This document shows, one piece after another, positions 12,328-22,409 of a stretch of 64,000 bases of DNA. Below the pieces are notes generated by a model, which saw only the letters and a list, made by a program, of their open reading frames with translations, was not told the DNA's origin and did not search any database. Every line of letters starts with the position of its first letter. Positions within the stretch are counted from its first letter, which is position 1. The position numbers and the translations under genes are program-made. This stretch comes from Cephalotus follicularis (Eukaryota; Streptophyta; Magnoliopsida; Oxalidales; Cephalotaceae), in NCBI GenBank assembly GCA_001972305.1, contig BDDD01000172.1, positions 252,214 through 316,213 of the forward strand, read 5' to 3'.

Positions 12328-12695
12328 TATCTCTATAATGTCTACGTAAGCCAAAATACAGCTTCAATATAATAATATCACATGAAAAACCTACGTTTGT
12401 AGCAATTGGCACAAAACAACTCATTTTAATCCATTCATACAGAAATAGTGACTCGTCCAACACCAGGAAAAAACTAATGAAATAGAACATTTGTTTTAAA
12501 CACTGAAAACCAAAGGACTTGAACAACAATTTGAGTGTATGACAAGATAGGTGAAGAACATTCATTAATCACTTACAACATCGACACACGAGTACAAAAA
12601 TGTGGCTTAACAGTGGCAGCAATCATTTGTTTTTTCAACAATAGGTGGGTCAAGCACACACTGCTAATAGAATCTCAATTGAACAAAGAAATATA

Positions 12696-12783
12696 GAATG
12701 TGTTTATACAAAGAAAGAGATAGAGATGTATGAATGTGTTTATACAAAGAAAGAGATAGAGATATATGAATGTGTTTATACAC
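12696..12783. repeat. 36-bp tandem repeat, about 2.5 units
   Basis: GAATGTGTTTATACA starts at 12696, 12732 and 12768. The unit also contains AAGAAAGAGATAGAGAT, which appears once in each 607-bp unit. Confidence 0.9.
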
Positions 12784-13603
12784 AAGCCGGGGTCCAATTA
12801 TGGTTTTTGAAAGCTAGAACATCTTATGACAACTAAGTAAATGCATCTGATATATACTTTTGGATAGTGAAAAAATAAAAATGGTTTTGTTGTGAAACCA
12901 AAAGAAAGAACAAAAACAACCCACCTCTGCATATTTAACGGCAAACATCACAACACCACTTTAGTTATAACACTGCTACACTTGCACAACCTTCCCTGGA
13001 GCTATGAAACAACATGATCCATAATACTGTAAGTCCTTCCCAACTGGACCTAAGTAAAAAATTTCGAAGAAATTGATTTTAACACTGCTACACTGCTCCA
13101 GAATTTTTATTTGCAAGAAATTTTGCCCAATGCTTCACCAACACATATAGAACTGGCATTTTACAAGAATTTGTTGCTTCACCAACACAAACAAGATATA
13201 TGACAAACACAAATTTGCTAAAAAAATTTAATGGTTTCACCAAGACAGATTCTTCAAAATTTTAAGATTACAAAGAATTTGTTAGGTTACAAAGAAAAAA
13301 AAGGTAAAGAAGGCACGAAGAAGAAGACTTGTCGGCGTGAGAAAAGAAAAAAAAAGTTTTATGTTGTGAGGTTGCAAAGAGAAGAGAGGTTGCGAAGAAA
13401 AGGTGAGAAAACAGCTTTCTAAAAATAGATTATCTCCACCACAGGTTTCTACCGTGGCGTGAGAAATAGATTTTTAAGTTGTAAAACGAAAATCACTTTT
13501 TTCTTAATTGATTTTATAAATCCATAACCAAACGCATTAAAAACAGATTCTCGCTGGGAATAATAGATTTTGATTCCTCAACTCACTCCCAAACAGGCAC
13601 TTA

Positions 13604-14300
13604 GTCCTTAAGCATTGTTACCTGGGCCTTCTTCCAAATTATTTTAAAGTCTCTATATCTAAGTGTTGATGCTCAAATTTCGACTGACAACACTTAAGCG
13701 CAAAGCATAGCCATTTTAGCTTTAAATGCCACCGCTTAGGCATGCAGTTTTTCAAAATTGTTTTCAAAGCATGTTTTTCAAATATTTTTTTCACGGGTCT
13801 TTTTCTAGGCTCGTGTAAGGTAAATACTAGGTTTATTTCCAAGTTTTAAAGATGTCATTGTAAGGGTAAGCGTAAGGTAGGGTCTATAAATGTGTTCACT
13901 GTAGAGTGAAGAGTAACTTCTAGTCAGGTTGCTAGGCGTCTACTTGCAGTCGACTGTTCCCTCAGCTAGAAGTTACGCATGACACGTGTTTGGTTGAGCT
14001 CCTAGCAGTACTACAAATAGGCAAGAAAATCCTAGTTGGGCTCCTATCGGTCCTATAGGTGACTAGAGGTATAACCGTGTGCCACCTTCGGGAGGGTCTA
14101 TACTCATGTACGGATAAATGGACTTTGTGACCGGTTGAGCTCCTATCGGTACTACCAATAGGTAATTGGGTCTAGTGAGCTCCTAACGATACTACCAATA
14201 GGCACTAGATGTCTAGTCTCGAGCATGTGTCACTTCAGGTAGGAGTTCCAGACTCATATTGATGGACGATATGATGGCATGGTATGGTATGACTTGTATG
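13604..14300 (+). repeat. element D, part 2
   Basis: Continues element D after the PIF insertion and ends at the SIRE target duplication GTATG (14296-14300). It has four copies of an imperfect palindrome with arms CCTATcGGTA and TACCaATAGG (starts near 14001, 14043, 14142, 14182), each next to GAGCTC or GGGCTC. No gene is seen. Confidence 0.5.
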
Positions 14301-14820
14301 TGAAATAAAATAATAGCTCTTGCAATATACAAGAGGGTGTGTGTGTGTGTGTGGGGAGGGGGGGGTGACTTGAATATTAGAGTAAATACAAACAAATAAA
14401 AATTTAAAGTAAAGAGAATACAGATAGAAAGATTCTCTTTTTTTAGAGTTGTTCGGGTAACTCTTGCCTATGTCCACTTTTCCCAAGGGAGATCCTTGAG
14501 TTTCCACTAGCTCGAATTACTGCTCGAATTGATTAAGGAAGCAATTCGTTACACCTCACAGTTTTGTGATTGACCTCAATCACTAGACCTTGACCTGAAG
14601 ACCTTTAGAGGATTCACTCTCCTCTTTTACAAGTGTTTGTAAAGTGTTTACAATGTAACCTCTCAGTACGTTTGAATTGGCTTACAATTAAGAACAAGAG
14701 AGAATTACAGAAAGGACTCAGGAAATAAAGCTTTGAAACTAAGAGCACTTTGGACTTATTAACTTTGCTTGATTGCTTGAATTCTTTGTTTCTAGGTGAT
14801 TTCTGAAGGCTTGGACCTTC

Positions 14821-14830
14821 CTTTATATAG
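14821..14830 (-). promoter_or_regulatory. TATA box of the SIRE LTR
   Basis: CTATATAAAG on the minus strand. The matching site in the other LTR (near 26255) reads CGATATAAAG, one base different. Confidence 0.75.
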
Positions 14831-14924
14831 CCAAAAAATCCATGTATCCGTTGCTTAAATCATGGAGGTTGAGATTTGAAAAACTGATGATTTGCTGTAA
14901 ACTCTGTTATGTAGCCGTTGGAGC

Positions 14925-15550
14925 AAAGTCGTCGATGTCTTTGATAAGCGTCGATGCCTTTACCAGTTAACTAGCCGTTGCGAGCATCCAAGGCGTAATT
15001 TTTGTTGCAAGACGTCGATGTCTATAAATGGTGTCAATGTCTTTTCTGGAGTTGTCGCCAGTCTTTGAAGATATGAGCAACACATCGATGTCTGTAATGG
15101 GCATCGATGTCCTTTCTGGAAACAGAAAAGTTATGAGAAACACATCGATGTCTTTGTAAAGGGATCCATGTCTTTTGATTGGACGTCGATATCTTCATAG
15201 AATCAGATGGATGCTTTTCTTCAAAAATGACCTGTAACTTTTTGGCATAAACACATCGATGTCTTTGTAAAGGGATCGATGTCTTTGAGTTAAACAGTTG
15301 ATGTCTTCTCTGAAATAGATCGATGCCTTTGAATGAAAACTACCTGTAACTTTCTATGCTAAAGATGTCGATGTCTTCTCTGAAAGGGATCGATGTCTTT
15401 AGTGAAAAAATGGTCTGTAACTTTAGGTGCTAAAGACGTCGATGTCTTTTGAGAGAGAATAAGATCGATGTCTTTCATGAATAACCACCTGTAACTCTTG
15501 GTTCTTTAAAGGCGTCGATGTCTTCCTTCAACGGCGTCGATGTCTTTTAT
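14925..15550 (-). promoter_or_regulatory. TCGATG motif array in SIRE U3
   Basis: At least 15 exact TCGATG cores, nearly all in the form TCGATGTCTTT, plus variants with one change, over about 620 bp. They come as pairs 19-22 bp apart (for example 14932 and 14951), occasionally 26. All lie upstream of the TATA box in the element's direction, so they occupy the enhancer region. The other LTR has the same array at 26360-26960. Confidence 0.8.
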
Positions 15551-15663
15551 GTAAAATTGTCTTTTTGCCTTTTGTGAGATTTCAAGTATCTTGCACATAA
15601 AATAAACTTGTTAAAAGCAAATATGTTATCATCAAAACTAGGATTGAGACTAAAACGTCAACA

Positions 15664-15677
15664 ATCTCCCCCTTTTT
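15664..15677 (-). other. polypurine tract of the SIRE element
   Basis: AAAAAGGGGGAGAT on the minus strand, directly before the 3' LTR: the plus-strand priming site for reverse transcription. Confidence 0.85.
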
Positions 15678-16146
15678 GATGATGACAAAAATTTGCGCAT
15701 AAAAGTATACAAAAGAATGATATAAAAAAGAATGATATGTGTTGAAAGTAAAAAATAAGATTGAAAAACTTACTAAATCTTGCAAAATTTTCATTTTTAA
15801 AGCTATCTCCCCCTTTTTTGGATAGCATCAAAAAGACAAATGCAAAAGTAAGCTCCCCCTTAAGAAGAGAGGGACGTGACACATTACATCATAAGAAGAA
15901 TATATCATCAAGATTCAAAATATCATAATAGCAAGAATGTTAAAATTATAGCAAACTCAGAATGTCATACAAAACATAAACATTAGCTTTCGTAAAAACA
16001 ATACAAACACTTGTTCAAAGTACACACCATAACACTTGTTCAAATTACAAAACATAAATTGTTCAAATTACACAACATAAACGAAATCAAGATTCAGAAT
16101 AAGCAGATTCATCTCAAGAAGTTTCTTCGCATTTGTCAATCATTTT

Positions 16147-17457
16147 TTATTCGGCAAGCTTTCGTTCTAGACGTTTGAGACGTCTCTTGGTTACATGTAA
16201 ATCATAGTATATTGTGTCTTCAATCGTCTCAAATTCTGTGCGAATTATCTTGTGATCTTTCTCCAAGAGATCAATTCGGGAGTTGAGAGAATTGAACTTG
16301 CCATCGATTGACACTTCCATTGAATCGAATCGGACATTTAGAGCATCAAAGCAAGAACTCATAAACTCAACAAGACGATCATACTCAGAGGTAGAAGTGG
16401 AACCACGAGTTTGAGAACGAGGACGAGAAGGAGCAGCTTCTTGACCAGTTTCTTGAGCTTCCCATAGAGGTATTTCTTCTTGCTCCTCTAGGTTGATTCT
16501 CTGACTTTGATCACTTTTAGGACAGTAAGTCAAATTCCCTTCCTGCTTCTTCCAACCCATTCAATTAAAAGTGCTTTTGTTGTAGGTGTCTTCCTTTTTA
16601 AATTTTGTTCCAATCTCCCCCTCAAGACAAACTTCATGGTAAAGGAAGATTTTGGTTAAAATGCAACCAAAAGGAAGGACAGATTTCTATTAGGTAAAAG
16701 CAAGGACCATTGTATGGAGAATAAGCAATGGATAGCAAAACTAGATTTTGGAAATGATTCACCACATTAAAAATGATTACATCCTAGTGAGTTTTGCATA
16801 TCCACCACCAGTAGGAAGTAGCTAGTGAACAATAAGATGGTGTAAGAGACGATGATCGACATATAGTTTATTTGTACAAAGAGCCATATTAGGATGAATG
16901 TTTGGATCATTTGGGTAAAGGAATGACAAAATATCATTTGGGTGGAATCCCTCAACTTTCGGCCACTTCTTGTATTAAAAAATATACAAGCCGGTGTGAG
17001 GAATATAAAGGATCGAGGCAAGAATCCTAGCATCTAGGAAGATTCTTTGGCCTTTAACGGAGGAAGACAGGGAAAACTCTTCATTAGGAGTAGAGACAAT
17101 ACGTAAATTCATATAAAACTCTTTGACAAGCTTAACATAAAACAAATCTTGGATTTGAACAAGAGGAAGAAGATGCAAATTGTCAACCCAAGAAACGAAA
17201 TCAAATTCATTTGAACAAAAGGATAAATCTATGTTCCTACCTCCCATTACCCTTTTATCAACAAAAATAGCACTTCGGAGGGGAATGATTTCCTTGGATT
17301 CGGAATCCGATTCAAGAGCAGCATCGGGAGAAGGTTCCCGAATATTAAGTTTACATTTTGAAGCAAGTTTTTCTTGCTTGGAAGAGCTAGCAGCCCTCTT
17401 TTTACCAACACGTTTTATCTTAGTCATTTTAGCAAACAGGTGAAGTGCACAACACAA
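16147..17457 (-). pseudogene. third ORF of the SIRE element (plant transposon protein type), broken
   Basis: Lies after pol and before the 3' LTR in the pol direction, the place of the env-like or extra ORF in SIRE/Maximus elements. The first part (17457-16785) starts near MTKIKRVGKKR, a basic stretch, then an acidic Ser/Asp/Glu patch, then a domain with DFVSWVDNLHLLPL, FYMNLRIV and GQRIFLDARILASIL. This resembles the domain family called putative plant transposon protein. In-frame stops occur after TGLYIF and inside LIVH-LLPTGGG. The second part (16560-16147) starts MGWKKQEGNLTY and ends in a heptad-like helix (FDALNVRFDSMEVSIDGKFN), a likely coiled coil. Between them some sequence seems deleted. 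Not env: no signal peptide or membrane anchor is seen. Confidence 0.7.
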
Positions 17458-17639
17458 AAAGTTAAAACTGAAAGAAATAAGGAATTGGAGGACAAAAATT
17501 GAACTTTGATGATGAGAGAAGGAGCAGAGTATGTTTTTTTAAGACTAGAAAGATTTTTAAAATTTTAGAAAGAAAAAAAAATTGCAGAGAAATCGTCCAG
17601 ATGTGTAATAGTGAGATATAAAAGTAGTCAATGTGTTTT

Positions 17640-17890
17640 TATGAATAAGTCGGTGACTGATAGAAAGACGTCGATGTGATTTCAAAAGCGTCGACGTGTT
17701 CTTTAAAAAAAACTTAATGAAAAGCATCGATGTGGAATAAAAGAAAACGATGCCTTTTGAAAAACATCGATGTGTTTTTAAAGAGATCGACGTGTTTTAT
17801 AAATGAACATCGACATTTTATAAAGAGATCGACGCATTTTAAAAACATCAATGTGATTGAAAAGGAATCGATGTGTATTGACAGAAACAG
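17640..17890 (-). repeat. TCGA motif array in the spacer between pol and the third ORF
   Basis: About ten TCGAYG motifs, with pairs such as 17671/17691 spaced 20 bp. The spacer is AT-rich and non-coding; frames through it encode only the repeat. Its place just upstream of the third ORF would suit a promoter or processing signal, which is inference. Confidence 0.75.
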
Positions 17891-17976
17891 CACAATAGAA
17901 AACAGTAAAAACAAATAGTCAAAATCAAACACATACATTTAAACAATCAATCAAACAAAAACATGAATAAAAACAT

Positions 17977-20096
17977 TCAATCAAAGTTACATAAACCTAG
18001 TTCTCTTCTAAACTTAGAAAAGGTATTTTCATCTAAAGGTTTGGTAAAAATGTTAGCTACTTGTTTTTCCGTAGAGACATTATAAGTCAATATCTCCATT
18101 TTCAACATGTTCTTTTAAAAAGTGATACCTAATGTCAAAGTGTTTTGTCTTTGAATGATGAACAGAGTTCTTAGCAAGACAAATACTACTCATATTATCA
18201 CATTTTATAGGTACATGTTTCACAAAAACACCATAATCTATCAACTGTTGCTTTTGCCATAAAATATGTGCACAACAACTACCTACAACAATATATTCTG
18301 CCTCAGTGGTAGAAAGAGCAACAGAATTTTGCCTTTTACTAAACCACGATACAAGCATACTCCCTAGGTATTGGCATGAGCCACTAGTGTTCTTACGATC
18401 AACTTTATAACCACCAAAGTCAGCATCCGAGTATGAATCTAGGTCAAAACTAGTGTCTCGAGAATACCATAAACCTAGAGTAGGTGCATATGCAAGGTAT
18501 TCCAGAATATGTTTAACAGCAAACAAGTGTGATTCTTTAGGGTTTGATTAAAAACATGCACACAAACAAACACTAAACAAAATATCGGGTCTACTAGCAG
18601 TTAAATATAATAACGAACCTATCATGCTTCTATAAAGCTTTTGATCAACATTTTTACCTTGTTCGTCATTGTCAAACTTTGTAGAAGTGCATATAGGAGT
18701 CTTACTTGTTTTTGAATTCTCTATTCCAAACTTTTTGAGTATTTCCTTTACGTACTTAGCTTGGTTGATGAAGATTCCTTCTTTGGTTTGCTTAACTTGA
18801 AGCCCAAGGAAGAAGTTGAGTTCTCCCATCATACTCATTTCAAACTCTGACTTCATAATGTTAGAAAACCCCTTCCACAAAGATTCGTTAGTTGATCCAA
18901 AAATAATATCATCAACATATATTGGTACTACTAGTAAATCATTTTCTTTTGATTTTGTAAAAAGTGTTATATCAACATTTCCACGTTTAAAATCATTTAA
19001 ACCAAAAAATTTGTTAACCTCTCATACCAAGCATGAGGAGCTTGTTTAAGACCACACAAAGCCTTGTTGAGTTTAAAAACATGGTTTGGAAAGTAAGGAT
19101 CCTCAAAACCTTGAGGTTGTTCCACATATACTTTTTCTTTTATAAAACCATTCAAAAAAAGCACTTTTTACATCCATTTGATATAATTTAAAATCTTTAA
19201 AACAAGAAAATGCAAGTAACAAACGTATAGATTCTAATCTAGCAACAGGTGCATACGTTTCATCATAATCTATACCTTCTTGTTGTGAATAACCTTGAGC
19301 AACTAGTCTAGCTTTATTTCTAACTATTACTCCTTGATTATCCAGCTCATTTTTAAATATCCATTTAGTCCCTATCACCGAATGATCCTTAGGTCTAGGC
19401 ACTAGAAATCAAACCTTATTACGTTCAAACTGGTTTAACTCCTCTTGCATAGCTACTATCCAGTTTTCATCTTTTTCAGCTTCTACAAAGTTCTTAGGCT
19501 CAAAGTGAGAAAGAAAAGCAACATAATTACAAGTATTTACATTAGACCTAGTCATAACACCATGTTGAATATTAGCAATTATGGCCATATGAGGATGATC
19601 TTTAACTACTTTAAAGGTCTTATCTACAAGATCTTGTTGGTAGCTATTCTTAGAATCTATATCTAAGTTCTCAGAAGGTTCATGAAATTCTATGCTATTT
19701 TGCGTACATGTACTTACATCAATTGACTCATCAAAGACAATATGCATAGACTCTTCTACTAGCAATGTACGTTTATTAAAACATCTATAAGCTCTACTAG
19801 TAAGAGAGTATCCGAGAAATATACCATAATCCGCTTTTGAGTCGAACTTACCAAGTTGATCCTTTCCGTTGTTGTGAATGAAACACTTGCATCCGAAGGC
19901 ATGGAGTGACTTATGTTAGGCTTTCTCTCTCTCCATAACTCGTATGGAGTCTTTTTGAGAATTGGCCTTATTGATGTTCTATTTCAAATGTAACATAAGT
20001 GTTTGTGGCTTCGGCCCAAAAATATTTTGGAAGGTTATTTTCGCAAAGCATGGTTCTAGTCATTTCTTCTAAGGTTTTATTTCTCCTCTCAACAAC
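17977..20096 (-). pseudogene. SIRE pol: integrase C-terminus, reverse transcriptase, RNase H
   Basis: In pol order: VVERRNKTLEEMTRTML (end of the integrase core) from 20096; the plant copia linker (LVEESMHIVFDESID, 19765); RT from GTKWIFKNELD (19380) through DYDETYAPVARLESIRLLLA, CGLKQAPHAW and the YVDDIIFGS catalytic loop (18895-18921); RNase H from 18526 with SDADFGGYKVDRK, ALSTTEAEYI and KHFDIRYHFLKEH; final DENTFSKFRRELGL with stop at 17977. Frameshifts lie near 19150 (an extra base in a T run) and 19015, with stops near 19402, 18550 and 18079. The piece continues at 24606 beyond the inserted gypsy element; joining the two restores the integrase context GVVERRN. Confidence 0.9.
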
Positions 20097-20805
20097 TGTG
20101 ACGACCCATCCCTCAGGATAACCACCTCGGACAAATGGCCCGGCAGGAAGGAGGAATTTCCCAGCTCCTCTAAGCCAAAACAACGCCAAAACTCAAGGCA
20201 AGGAAGAAACAAAACGGGAAATGGCAAAACTGTAAATAACCCTTACATAAAACCATCCCAAAACTCACCGTTTAACTACAGGAAACACAACAACCACTGC
20301 CCAAACGCACCATTTCACTCACCGTTTAACTACAGGAAACACAACAACCACTGCCCAAACGCACCATTTCACTAAAGAAACATGCCAGGGGAGGACATGC
20401 CCGGGGAAGACATGCCCGAGGATGGCTCGTCCGGGGAAGGCATGTCTTAGGATGGAGGTGCAGGCTTGGCTTGTGATACGTCTTGTTGTGTTGGGTGTTG
20501 TTGGCATCCCCTGCACAGGGACCCCAGGCAAGATGTAGTGTTACGTTCTCTGCCCTGGCTCCCTCCCCTGGCATGTTCCTTTAGTGGAACGGTGCATTTG
20601 GGCAGTGGTTGTTGTGTTTCCTTTAGTTAAACGGTGAGTTTTTGAATGGTTTTATGTAAGGGTTATTTACAGTTTTGCCATTTCCTGTTTTGTTTCTTCC
20701 CTGCCATGAGTTTTGGCATTGTTTTGGCTTAGAGGAGATGGGAAATTCCTCCTTCCTATCGGGAGATTCGTCCGAGGTGGTTATCCTGAGGGATGGGTCG
20801 TCACA
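20097..20805 (+). repeat. rearranged 5' LTR with inverted end
   Basis: Positions 20097-20393 are the reverse complement of 20560-20805, the last part of the LTR; about 165 bp separate the arms. The left arm also has a 54-bp direct duplication (units start 20265 and 20319). About 1.75 kb of the LTR that is present in the 3' copy is missing here. Confidence 0.85.
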
Positions 20806-20820
20806 GTTAGTATCAGAGAG
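20806..20820 (+). other. primer-binding site of the nested gypsy element
   Basis: GTTAGTATCAGAGAG follows the LTR end; it differs by one base from the TGGTATCAGAG match to initiator methionine tRNA. Confidence 0.75.
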
Positions 20821-20964
20821 ACTGGCTTGTGGTCCTAGTGCATGCTTTTCCTTCATGTTGTGTGTTGATGCTTTCTGGGGTTGTATATGTTGGGTTTTGC
20901 CTTTCATGCATGGCATACATATGGAACGTGTTGTTATGGTAGTTTCTTGCCTTGTGTGTGAAGG

Positions 20965-22356
20965 ATGATGCATCGTAGTGGCGCCAGATGTCGCGGCCGG
21001 ATTAGGGGCAGGGCAACCTCCAGACTAGCTGGGGATCGGGAACCACAGAATGTTCAGCCAGATGTGCAGGCAAATCTTGGAGTTAAGGCCAGGGAAGGCA
21101 GGCCGGCAGAGGTCAAGGATCATGCTGGGTAGTCTACTGCTCAAGCACCTCCTCTGGTTGTTGCGGGAAGTCAGTCTGAGCTGCTATAGGCTTTTACCAT
21201 TTGGGCTCAAACCATTGGGGTAGCCAGACCTCAACCCTTGCCACTTGAACGTATGCAGCACCTTGGAGCTATTGTTTTTGAGGGATTTGGGAACCCCGCT
21301 GATGCAGAGACTTGGTTAAACCATATGGAGCAGATATTTGAAAGGATTGATATATCCGTGGACCATCGGGTAGGCAATGCGTCCTTTTTGTTGGAGTAAG
21401 GAGCCTTGCATTGGTGGAAAGCTTTGAGTGCTAGGTTTGAGGATCCTCTGGAGATCACCTGGGCTGTGTTTAAGAAAGTGTTCCGCCAGCATTTTCTTCC
21501 TCGTACCTATGTCCATGAGCGGAGGAAGGAATTCTTGTGTTTGTATCAGGGTTCTATGTTAGTGGCACAGTACGAGCATAAGTTTTTGGAGTTGTCTCAT
21601 TTTACTCCTGCTTTGGTGGTTGATCAGGAGGAGAGATGCCAAAGGTTTTTGGATGGCTTAAGGCTGGAGATACAACATACAGTGGCAACCATTGATTGGA
21701 ATGTTTTTGGAAATCTGGTGGAGTCGGCCATGAGGGTCGAGCTAAGCACAAATGAGCAGAGGAGCGGACAGGATCAAGGACATAAATGGTTTATTTAGAA
21801 TCTTGAAGTGGAGGAGAGTTCCTCCAAGAATCAGAGGACGAGGGGACCCTTGTCTACCAGTGGACCAGTTGGTAAGGGGAGTTGGGGAGGATCACCCCAG
21901 CAGCGGACTCAGGCTCCGGTCCCTAGTTTTTCTCATGGAACTCCTGAGATGGAGAGTGCAGCGACTTTTTCGTCACCCTCACGTTGTCAACAGTGTGGTC
22001 GACACCATTTTGGTGAATATGGAGTGGAACATCGTTCATGTTATCGATGTGGTCAGACTGGGCATTTAAGGAATCAATGTCCTTTGGGGTTGCAGAGTGC
22101 AACGAGAATGCAAGGATTTGCATCATCGGATGTACAGTCGACGGCCAGAGAACCAGCGCAGAGGACCAATCAGTTGGGTGCACTGGGTAGTGGAGCTGCT
22201 GCTTGGCAAGCCTTTAGTTCGGGAGCTGGTAGCAGTAGACCATTTGGAAGACATATGGCTACCGCAAGGGTGTACAATTTGAAGATGGGCACAGGCCTTA
22301 CCACTCCTGTTGAGGCTGATGGTAAGTTGCTTCCTCGGATCATGTTTTGGTTATAA
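20965..22356 (+). pseudogene. gypsy gag (retrotransposon gag plus zinc knuckle), four stops
   Basis: One frame runs from ATG 20965 to TAA 22354 (about 463 codons), broken by stops at 21130, 21187, 21397 and 21796. A Gly/Arg-rich start is followed by the capsid-like gag domain (LGAIVFEGFGNPADAETWLN, ALHWWKAL, ITWAVFKKVFRQHFLP, FLELSHF, ERCQRFLDGLRLEI) and a CCHC zinc knuckle CYRCGQTGHLRNQC, with an extra CQQCGRHH before it. Close relative of the gag at 47716-49086, so Tekay/Del-like. After RVYNLK the frame ends within about 30 codons and the 3' LTR follows: protease, RT, RNase H and integrase are entirely absent. Confidence 0.9.
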
Positions 22357-22409
22357 GTGTTCCACCTGTGTTTTAAATTTTGGGGACAAAATTCCTAAGG
22401 TGAGGAGGA

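Larger units (their letters stand above)
8778..13600 (-). mobile_element. PIF/Harbinger DNA transposon, deleted and defective
   Basis: A 4823-bp element flanked by TTA on both sides (8775-8777 and 13601-13603), the 3-bp target duplication typical of PIF/Harbinger. Its ends are imperfect terminal inverted repeats: AGCTCCGTTTGGTATTG on the left and, reversed, GTGCCTGTTTGGGAGTG on the right. It carries one minus-strand transposase remnant (9364-10144). The rest is AT-rich and non-coding: 10145-11113 holds nothing I recognise except a TA run at 11026-11046; 11114-12327 is a tandem duplication; 12328-13600 holds a 36-bp minisatellite and a purine-rich stretch (13277-13400). Confidence 0.85.
14301..15663 (-). 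repeat. SIRE 3' LTR (complete, 1363 bp)
   Basis: Runs from TGAAATAAAA to CGTCAACA and sits next to a polypurine tract (15664-15677 on the minus strand, AAAAAGGGGGAGAT). A TATA box (CTATATAAAG on the minus strand) lies at 14821-14830. Upstream of it, in U3, is the TCGATG array at 14925-15550. A GT run followed by a G-rich block (14335-14367) lies near the end of U5. Confidence 0.9.

Noticed and set aside
13231-13422. Lysine/arginine-rich frame
   Set aside because: Produced by a purine-rich tract inside the PIF element.
20097-20393. Foldback transposon formed by inverted arms 20097-20393 and 20560-20805
   Set aside because: The right arm is the end of a gypsy LTR with a primer site directly after it; the left arm is a reversed copy of that end.
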